A DNA stretch of 19,080 bases from Chloroflexota bacterium. Its GTDB lineage: Bacteria > Chloroflexota > UBA4733. Position numbers and translations under genes: made by a program. Of the stretch, positions 13,976 through 19,080 are shown in pieces (position 1 is the stretch's first letter; the number at the start of each line of letters is the position of its first letter). The stretch lies in contig JAMDCW010000149.1 of assembly GCA_023489405.1 (NCBI GenBank), positions 1 to 19,080 on the forward strand, written 5' to 3'. The notes under the pieces were generated by a model. It did no database searches. It had not been told where the DNA came from and worked only from the letters and a program-made list of their open reading frames with translations.

Positions 13976-16333
13976 ATGAATTCAGAGGAGTATACTCCTA
14001 TCGCACTGCGGTATCCTATGATTTTGTTCATACTAGTCATTGTCCTCATTGTCCCAGTATCGTCAAGCTCTGTGGCTGCTGCGCCGGTTGCAGAGCGCCT
14101 CTCGCTCCGTGTGCGCATGGGATTCTCCGGCTACTATCGCCCGGATTCCTGGACGCCGCTCACGGTCACAGTAGGCAATGATGGACCTTCTTTTCATGGC
14201 ACCGTTACCTTGACAGAACCAACCATACCGGCTCCTCTTGCCGGCGTCCAGATCAGCTTACCTTCACAGAGCACGAAAACGGTGACATTTCTGGCGCCCA
14301 CCCCTCCCAATAGCGTCACTACCTGGCAGGCGGCGGTGATGGAGGGGGAGCACGTGGTCCGGCGTGCAATAGTACACACCGTTCCAGTCAAGAGAACCGA
14401 CTACCTCATCGGCGTGCTATCGCCGGATAGCTTCCAGCCTCCCTTGGGGCGGGAGCTTTCCCATCACGCGATAAAAGTCGCTCAACTTTCCGTGGCCACT
14501 TTGCCGGCAAGCACTGCAGCGCTGGCCAATCTCGATGCCATCGTCTTCGACGACATCAACAGCAACGAGCTGACGCCCGGACAAATACGCGCTTTATCAG
14601 GCTGGATCGCCGGTGGAGGGCAGCTCATCATCGGCGGCGGCGCAGGAGCGATCGGATCGCTGGCGAACCTACGCTCTCCATTTCACATCGGCGCCACGTC
14701 CCTCGAAACGGTAGATGTCGCTGCGGCTCTTGAGCCCTGGCTCACCTCGCAACATCCCAGTAATACCCCTGTCAGAGATGTCATCGCCATCACTCGACTG
14801 CCTCCGGACGGCATCGTGCGTCTTCGCTCTCACGCTACGCCGCTCGTATCAGACATCCCATGGGGAAAAGGTTGGATCACGCTTCTTGGACCTGCGGCCC
14901 ACCAACCGTTGCTGAGAACCGGCCAGGCCACGCCTTTCTGGGACCGATTGCTGACGGAGGGCCATCCCTGGTTACCTCCGGTCATCGGTGAGCCAGCGGC
15001 ACGCCCCCCCTCTCACCAGCGTCTACCTTCTCCCAATACCGTTCTTCCGCCAGCACGGCTCTTCTTTTTGCTGATGGTAGTCTATACGATCGTCATTGGG
15101 CCCGCCGGCTGGTTTGCACTGCGCCGCGCCGGGCGCCAGGCATGGCTGTGGTTGACGATACCGGCAATGAGTGTTGGAGCAACAGCGGCGCTGGGCATCA
15201 GCTTCTCCGCGCTCAGGGGTGATCCGCTGATAGCCAGTGAGCTTACAGTAGCACCGATGACGATGCCAGCGAACCAAGCGCCGGTGCTCTCTACGGGAGT
15301 AATTGCGTTCTTTTCGCCGCAGCGTTCCCGCTATGACGTCCTCTTACCGGATGTTGAGGGAGCACTTCCCCTGAGAAGCGCTCAATCCGATCGAGCACCC
15401 CCACTCGCCGTCGCCACAGACCAAGGGGAGCGCATCGATAACATCGCCGGCAATCAGTGGACGTTACGCGCTTTTCAGATTATCGGTCACGTGCATGCTG
15501 AAAAGGTTCCCCAGATCGCTCCGCATCTAGCACTCCACGATGGCTACATTGTGGGAACCATCGAAAATACCGGGAAAGTGGCCTTACAGCCGCTTTTACT
15601 AGGCTTCGACGGCACGCTGACACCAATTGCCGGCTTGCTTCCGGGGGAACGCATCGCGATACATCTCCCAACCGCTGGCACTCCCCAGCACGGCTCTTCC
15701 CCTCTGGTAATCCCTTCTTCCAGTTCGAAGCTGACGCGAGAACGAAAACAGGAAAACGACGTCCTCCAATTCCTTAGCGATAGCTTGGGCCGCAATGGAG
15801 AATGGTGGCAAGGTTTCCGCCTGTATGCTTTTGCCCGGAATGGCCCTTTCACCATCACCATCGATGGGCACGTCGTGCGGGCCCATGGACTGTCGTTGTA
15901 CACGATGCCTCTTTCCGTTGCCCTACAGCCAGGTCAAAGCTTTCCCTTTGGCTTAGTCTCTGCAAAAGTCCTCGAAAATGGTGATTTCTCCGGGGCTCTT
16001 CCTGGTGAGCCCCTCCTGCTTGCGCCTACTGCTGTCGTGCAAGTGCGGCTACCGCCTAGTTGGGTGAAGGAGCGGTTCAGCATCTTGCAGATCGATACGG
16101 AGCTATCGCTACGCCCGTCACCTCCCTCACCGGCGGCAAACCTGCAGGTTGCGTTATATAACTGGCGAACGGGCGCCTGGGATCTCCAGCCACAGTGGCG
16201 ATCCGGGGTCAACACGCTAGCCGGTCCAGCGCCGTACGTCGATCCGCGTGGCTACCTCGAGCTGCGTTTCGTCGGTAGCAATGGACAGGTGCAGTTAGAC
16301 ACTGTCGGGTTAGCAGGAACAGTGGCGCGATAA
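13976..16333 (+). CDS. Membrane-anchored extracellular protein with GATase1-like core, ABC-unit accessory
   Basis: 785-residue protein that I do not know by name. Its layout matches large accessory proteins encoded just before an ABC-2 ATPase/permease pair in various Gram-positives and Chloroflexota. Seen: N-terminal signal or anchor (hydrophobic about 15-36, ending SSSVAAAPVA); beta-rich domain (about 40-140); alpha/beta GATase1-like region (about 150-340) with YLIGVLSPD, LDAIVFDDI and LSGWIAGGGQLIIGGGAGA; a pair of membrane helices at about 362-381 and 388-410 with VYTIVIGPAGWFALRRAGRQAWLWLTIPAM; and a long beta-rich C-terminal part (430-785). The GATase core shows no evident Cys-His pair, so it is probably not enzymatic. 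Start ATG 13976 has only weak upstream pairing; ATG 14018 is an alternative. It ends four bases before the ATPase start, giving an operon. It probably binds or stabilises the permease outside the membrane (inference). Confidence 0.75.
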   Translation: MNSEEYTPIALRYPMILFILVIVLIVPVSSSSVAAAPVAERLSLRVRMGFSGYYRPDSWTPLTVTVGNDGPSFHGTVTLTEPTIPAPLAGVQISLPSQSTKTVTFLAPTPPNSVTTWQAAVMEGEHVVRRAIVHTVPVKRTDYLIGVLSPDSFQPPLGRELSHHAIKVAQLSVATLPASTAALANLDAIVFDDINSNELTPGQIRALSGWIAGGGQLIIGGGAGAIGSLANLRSPFHIGATSLETVDVAAALEPWLTSQHPSNTPVRDVIAITRLPPDGIVRLRSHATPLVSDIPWGKGWITLLGPAAHQPLLRTGQATPFWDRLLTEGHPWLPPVIGEPAARPPSHQRLPSPNTVLPPARLFFLLMVVYTIVIGPAGWFALRRAGRQAWLWLTIPAMSVGATAALGISFSALRGDPLIASELTVAPMTMPANQAPVLSTGVIAFFSPQRSRYDVLLPDVEGALPLRSAQSDRAPPLAVATDQGERIDNIAGNQWTLRAFQIIGHVHAEKVPQIAPHLALHDGYIVGTIENTGKVALQPLLLGFDGTLTPIAGLLPGERIAIHLPTAGTPQHGSSPLVIPSSSSKLTRERKQENDVLQFLSDSLGRNGEWWQGFRLYAFARNGPFTITIDGHVVRAHGLSLYTMPLSVALQPGQSFPFGLVSAKVLENGDFSGALPGEPLLLAPTAVVQVRLPPSWVKERFSILQIDTELSLRPSPPSPAANLQVALYNWRTGAWDLQPQWRSGVNTLAGPAPYVDPRGYLELRFVGSNGQVQLDTVGLAGTVAR
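13986..13999. promoter_or_regulatory. 14-bp palindrome AGGAGTATACTCCT at the start of the accessory gene
   Basis: A perfect palindrome lies ten bases inside the open frame, containing an AGGAG ribosome-binding-like core. Arms would pair in the mRNA near the initiation region. About one such 14-bp site is expected by chance per window, so the placement matters more than the length. Confidence 0.35.
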
Positions 16334-16337
16334 TGTG

Positions 16338-17288
16338 ATGCCGGCAGTCAGCGTGCAGCAGCTTACGCAGCGATTTGGCAGGTATACCGCCGTCGAAGCG
16401 CTCAGTTTCAACATCGCTCAGGGGAGCATATTTGGGCTCATTGGTCCCCAAGGTGCCGGCAAGACGACGATATTGCGGAGCATCGGCACATTGCTCATCC
16501 CGAGCTCCGGCGACGTCGTGGTTCTTGGACATTCTGTAAAGACCGAGGCTGGGGCCATCCGCCCATTGCTCGGCTTTATGCCAGCGCAGTTCGGTGGGTA
16601 TGACGAGCTCCTCGTCTGGGAATACCTCGATTTCTTTGCTCGCCTTTACGGTTTATCTCCTCGATCACGATTTGCCACTATCCGGAATACCCTCGAGCTC
16701 CTGGAGCTCACAGACTTTCACGACCGCTATGTGCGGCAGCTTTCCAGGGCTATGGCCCAACGGCTCTCGCTCGCTCGCTGTCTTCTCCACGATCCGGAGC
16801 TCCTCGTGCTCGATGAGCCAACCGCTGTCTTGAGGGCAGACGCGCGTAAAGTCATTCATCTCCTCTTAGGAGAGCTTCAGGCCGTTGGCAAGACTATCGT
16901 GCTGAGCTCGGCTATCCTCTCGGATATCGTCGATGTGTGCACCCATGGCGCAATTATCGATCGAGGCAAGCTCGTCCTCTCTGGCTCGATCAATTCCATC
17001 GTGCAGCAGACTCTCGGGGAGCGGCGGCTCGTCATCGACCTGCTCGGTCGCCTAGAGCCCAGCCTTATGCAGCGAAAAATTGCGGCGTTTCCGGCAATCT
17101 CGTCCCCACGAATTCAGGTTACCGGCCTTCGCACGACGATCCACTGCGGTACTCGTGCTACCGACAGCGAGCTCGTCATCTTATTACGTCAACTGATAGC
17201 AATCGGCCTGCCAGTTCTCTCCTACCGAGAAGAACCGCACCATCTTGAAGCGCTTTTCCGGCAGATCACGCGTCCGGAGGAACATTGA
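16338..17288 (+). CDS. ABC transporter ATP-binding protein with atypical catalytic motifs
   Basis: Nucleotide-binding subunit of an ABC-2-type transporter, about 316 residues, cytoplasmic, paired with the permease that follows. Seen: A-loop region FGRYTAV; Walker A G36-PQGAGKTT; Q-loop GFMPAQFGGYDEL; signature reads LSRAMAQRLSLAR (135-147) instead of LSGGMKQRL; Walker B LLVLDEP with E160; the D-loop, usually SGLDP, reads AVLRADAR; the H-loop, usually SSHILSE, reads SSAILSD with A192 for the conserved histidine. The C-terminal about 90 residues form the extra domain usual in this subfamily. ATG 16338 follows the upstream stop by four bases; GTG 16335 is an alternative start. The stop overlaps the permease start. 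The changed motifs suggest weak or no hydrolysis; the frame and Walker motifs are intact, so this is not a plain pseudogene. Confidence 0.88.
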   Translation: MPAVSVQQLTQRFGRYTAVEALSFNIAQGSIFGLIGPQGAGKTTILRSIGTLLIPSSGDVVVLGHSVKTEAGAIRPLLGFMPAQFGGYDELLVWEYLDFFARLYGLSPRSRFATIRNTLELLELTDFHDRYVRQLSRAMAQRLSLARCLLHDPELLVLDEPTAVLRADARKVIHLLLGELQAVGKTIVLSSAILSDIVDVCTHGAIIDRGKLVLSGSINSIVQQTLGERRLVIDLLGRLEPSLMQRKIAAFPAISSPRIQVTGLRTTIHCGTRATDSELVILLRQLIAIGLPVLSYREEPHHLEALFRQITRPEEH

Positions 17289-18181
17289 ACGGCTTTCTCG
17301 GTCCTTTTCTCGTACGCGAGCTACAGAGCGGTCTCCGTAGCGGACGGCGCATCCTCTTGCTTTCGGCAGTGCTGCTTACTATTGCCACGCTCTTCTGTCT
17401 GGTTTATGCGCTTGTCCACGAGACGGCGAGCACAACGACAGGCGATATTGGGATAGGAACGGCCATCTTCCCCTATGTGGTCGGGCTGAACCTTGGCGTG
17501 CTCTGCGCGGTAGCACCTGCGTCGAGCGCAAGAGCCATTGCCTATGAACGAGAGCAGCACACGTTGGAGCTGCTGCGAGTTGCGCCTATTGGAATCCACC
17601 AGCTCGTTCTCGGCGAGTTCATAGCGAGCAGCGCTTTTCCCATCCTCTTGCTCATAGCGCTGCTTCCTATCGACGGTCTGGCTTATCTCCTCGGCGGTGC
17701 AACCTGGCAAGAGCTGGGAATTGCGCTCATCTTGCTGATCGGATCACTCGTTCTCTTCGTGAGCCTTGGGTTATTGATTTCGAGTCTCTCTGCAGGAGTG
17801 CGCCCGGCGATCGCCGCAACGTACACCACCATTGGTCTGCTGACACTCGGTTTGCCGGTGCTCGGCTTGCTGGGATCGCCGCTCGTCGATTCCTGGCTAC
17901 GATCGAGTTCTCCCATGCTTGTGGCTCATCCGCCGCCACTCCTGCTTGCCTTGGGTGAGATCGTCGTAGCGATAGACCCCTGGATAGCAGGGAGCATTGG
18001 CTTGGCTCAGATCCAAAGGGGATCTTCGCTGCTGACGCTAACGGCAAGCGCCGGCTTGACGCAGACGTTTCTACCGGCTCCCTGGCTGCTGTTCGGTATC
18101 GAATCATGCGTGCTCTCTGCATTGTGCCTCAAGCTGGCGGCACGCGTTTTGACTCGGCCGCCCCGAAAGCTTCCCGTGTGA
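17285..18181 (+). CDS. ABC-2-type transporter permease
   Basis: 298-residue membrane protein with about six hydrophobic segments: about 23-43, 62-84, 111-135, 143-168, 175-197 and 268-288. Seen: cytoplasmic start FLVRELQSGLRSGRR and the coupling-helix-like ARAIAYEREQHTLELLRVAPI (about 83-103), where ABC-2 permeases (GldF/NosY-like) carry E-R-x-x-x-T-x-E-L-L. Start is TTG 17285-17287, with GGAGG four bases upstream; it overlaps the ATPase stop (TTGA), so the two are translationally coupled. Substrate unknown. It forms an operon with the GATase-like accessory protein and the ATPase, and ends 15 bases from the convergent aldolase gene. Confidence 0.88.
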   Translation: MNGFLGPFLVRELQSGLRSGRRILLLSAVLLTIATLFCLVYALVHETASTTTGDIGIGTAIFPYVVGLNLGVLCAVAPASSARAIAYEREQHTLELLRVAPIGIHQLVLGEFIASSAFPILLLIALLPIDGLAYLLGGATWQELGIALILLIGSLVLFVSLGLLISSLSAGVRPAIAATYTTIGLLTLGLPVLGLLGSPLVDSWLRSSSPMLVAHPPPLLLALGEIVVAIDPWIAGSIGLAQIQRGSSLLTLTASAGLTQTFLPAPWLLFGIESCVLSALCLKLAARVLTRPPRKLPV

Positions 18182-18196
18182 ATAGCAGAGCTGTCG

Positions 18197-19080
18197 CTAG
18201 ATAGCAATGCCCTCGAGCAGCCCTGCCTCCTGGAGGATGTGCTGAAGCTGCCGGCGCTCGGAATCTCCCAGGGGAAGGAGAGGCAGACGGGGATATGTCC
18301 CGGCGCGACCGAGCAAGGTCAACGCTGCCTTCAGCGCCGGTACACCCCAGCGTGAGGTTACGGCGGCATTGACCGGTAAGAGCCGCAATTGCAGCCGGCG
18401 AGCTTCGAGTACGTTCCCTTCAGAGAAGGCCCGGTAGAGTGCCACTGTCTCTTGGGGGGCAACGTTAGCCAGCGCGACGATAGCGCCATCGGCTCCCAAG
18501 GCCAGCGCCGGCAACAGAAAACTCGCTGATCCGGCAAGAACAGCAAAATCAGGCGGTCTCCGGCGCAAGACTTCGGCCAGAGAGGGGATGTTCCCAGAGC
18601 TATCTTTTATACCTACGATGTTAGGATGCGCGCTGAGTTGGAGAACGACGTCTGGTGGCATGTCGATGCCGGTATTTGCTGGAACGTTATACAGCAAAAC
18701 GGGGAGTGGAGAAGCGTCGGCCACAGCTCGATAGTGCGCTACCAGCGAAGCGGCATCCATTCGAGAACGGTAGTAATGGGGGGTAACCACGATGGCCGCA
18801 TCGGCGCCGCAAGTGGCTGCGGCACAGCAGAGGTCTATCGTTTCCAACGTCGATTCCGCCCCTGTGCCAGCGATAACCAACTGGTCAGGCGGGAAGAGCT
18901 CACGCGTCCGCTGGATCATCGCCAGCTTTTCACGCTCGCGGAGGGCAACGTACTCACCATTCGAGCCAAGCACGACGACACCGCTAAAACCCACGGTCCG
19001 CCACCAGCGGGCATTTTCCTCGAGCGCTGTAAGATCGAGCGCGCCATCGGCTTGGAATGGCGTCGGTATAGGACTCGGAC
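18197..19080 (-). CDS. DHDPS/NAL-family aldolase, 4-hydroxy-2-oxoglutarate-aldolase-like (N-terminus off window)
   Basis: Class I (Schiff-base) aldolase of the dihydrodipicolinate synthase/N-acetylneuraminate lyase superfamily. About 294 codons are present, and the first few residues lie beyond 19080 (first readable: PSPIPTPFQADGALDL). Seen: GSNGEYVAL, VVTPHYYRSRM, LLYNVPANTGIDM with the catalytic Tyr codon at 18689-18691, and GIKDSSGN with the Schiff-base Lys codon at 18605-18607. Also LAGSASFLLPALALGADGAIVALANVAP and VNAAVTSRWGVPALK. The pattern (GSNGE, PANTG, NAAVT-R-G) follows mammalian-type 4-hydroxy-2-oxoglutarate aldolase. DapA would have GTTGE and an arginine after YNVP (YNVPxRTG); here that residue is N. 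Likely cleaves a 2-keto acid to pyruvate plus an aldehyde such as glyoxylate. It may act with the FAH-family dehydratase, although it lies in a separate unit. Confidence 0.85.
   Translation of the reverse strand, partial: PSPIPTPFQADGALDLTALEENARWWRTVGFSGVVVLGSNGEYVALREREKLAMIQRTRELFPPDQLVIAGTGAESTLETIDLCCAAATCGADAAIVVTPHYYRSRMDAASLVAHYRAVADASPLPVLLYNVPANTGIDMPPDVVLQLSAHPNIVGIKDSSGNIPSLAEVLRRRPPDFAVLAGSASFLLPALALGADGAIVALANVAPQETVALYRAFSEGNVLEARRLQLRLLPVNAAVTSRWGVPALKAALTLLGRAGTYPRLPLLPLGDSERRQLQHILQEAGLLEGIAI

Noticed and set aside
16695..16709. 15-bp odd palindrome in the ABC ATPase (GAGCTCC-T-GGAGCTC)
   Set aside because: Explained by the repeated codons of LELLEL; short enough to be chance.
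18197..19080. Annotation as dapA
   Set aside because: Key DapA residues (GTTGE, Arg after YNVP) are absent; the pattern fits 4-hydroxy-2-oxoglutarate aldolase better.
1..19080. CRISPR arrays, tRNA or rRNA genes, transposases, phage or toxin-antitoxin genes
   Set aside because: None was recognised: no regularly spaced direct repeats, no cloverleaf-like segments and no matching protein motifs.

Overview
The window looks like a bacterial chromosome of moderate G+C (mid-50s per cent by eye, not counted). It is most likely from the phylum Chloroflexota or a close relative. This is an inference from the style of RpoB and RpoC (beta' has a coiled-coil insertion of about 175 residues), the archaeal/fungal-type aspartate-semialdehyde dehydrogenase, and frequent GTG/TTG starts. 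I saw no tRNA, rRNA, CRISPR array, insertion sequence or phage gene.

Layout. Positions 1-1403 (minus) are the 5' part of rpoC, running off the left edge. Upstream is rpoB (1538-5239, minus). Their spacer holds a strong 43-nt hairpin. Ahead of rpoB is a 162-bp leader region with a sigma70-like promoter and a terminator-like hairpin. Upstream on the same strand is a tight four-gene metabolic cluster in transcription order: type I sulfatase (8276-9730), beta-lactamase-fold serine hydrolase (7173-8279), FAH-family 2-keto-3-deoxy-sugar-acid dehydratase-like protein (6201-7097) and a class I methyltransferase (5402-6214). These genes overlap or nearly abut and are probably cotranscribed. asd (9916-11001, plus) diverges from the sulfatase.

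The right half looks like an envelope/signalling block. It has a small secreted CHAP-like protein lacking the catalytic histidine (11179-11622, plus) and, overlapping it tail to tail by 11 bp, an orphan membrane histidine kinase (11612-13789, minus) with GAF and PAS domains. Divergent from the kinase is a three-gene ABC-2 unit: a large membrane-anchored protein with a GATase1-like core (13976-16333), an ATPase with unusual signature, D-loop and H-loop residues (16338-17288) and a permease (17285-18181). A convergent aldolase gene runs off the right edge (18197-19080). It resembles 4-hydroxy-2-oxoglutarate aldolase rather than DapA.

The most unusual signal is structural. Several coding regions contain long perfect local inverted repeats: 16+16 bp around one base in the kinase, 15+15 around six bases in the sulfatase, 9+9 with no spacer in the serine hydrolase, and 12+12 in the CHAP-like gene. 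A near-universal motif of beta' (RIFGP) is replaced by an unrelated five-residue stretch. The DNA of that stretch lies in a 20-nt exact reverse-complement copy of a piece of rpoB about 0.8 kb away. Together these suggest short inverted-template copying (template switching) in this genome, or an amplification/assembly artefact with the same signature.
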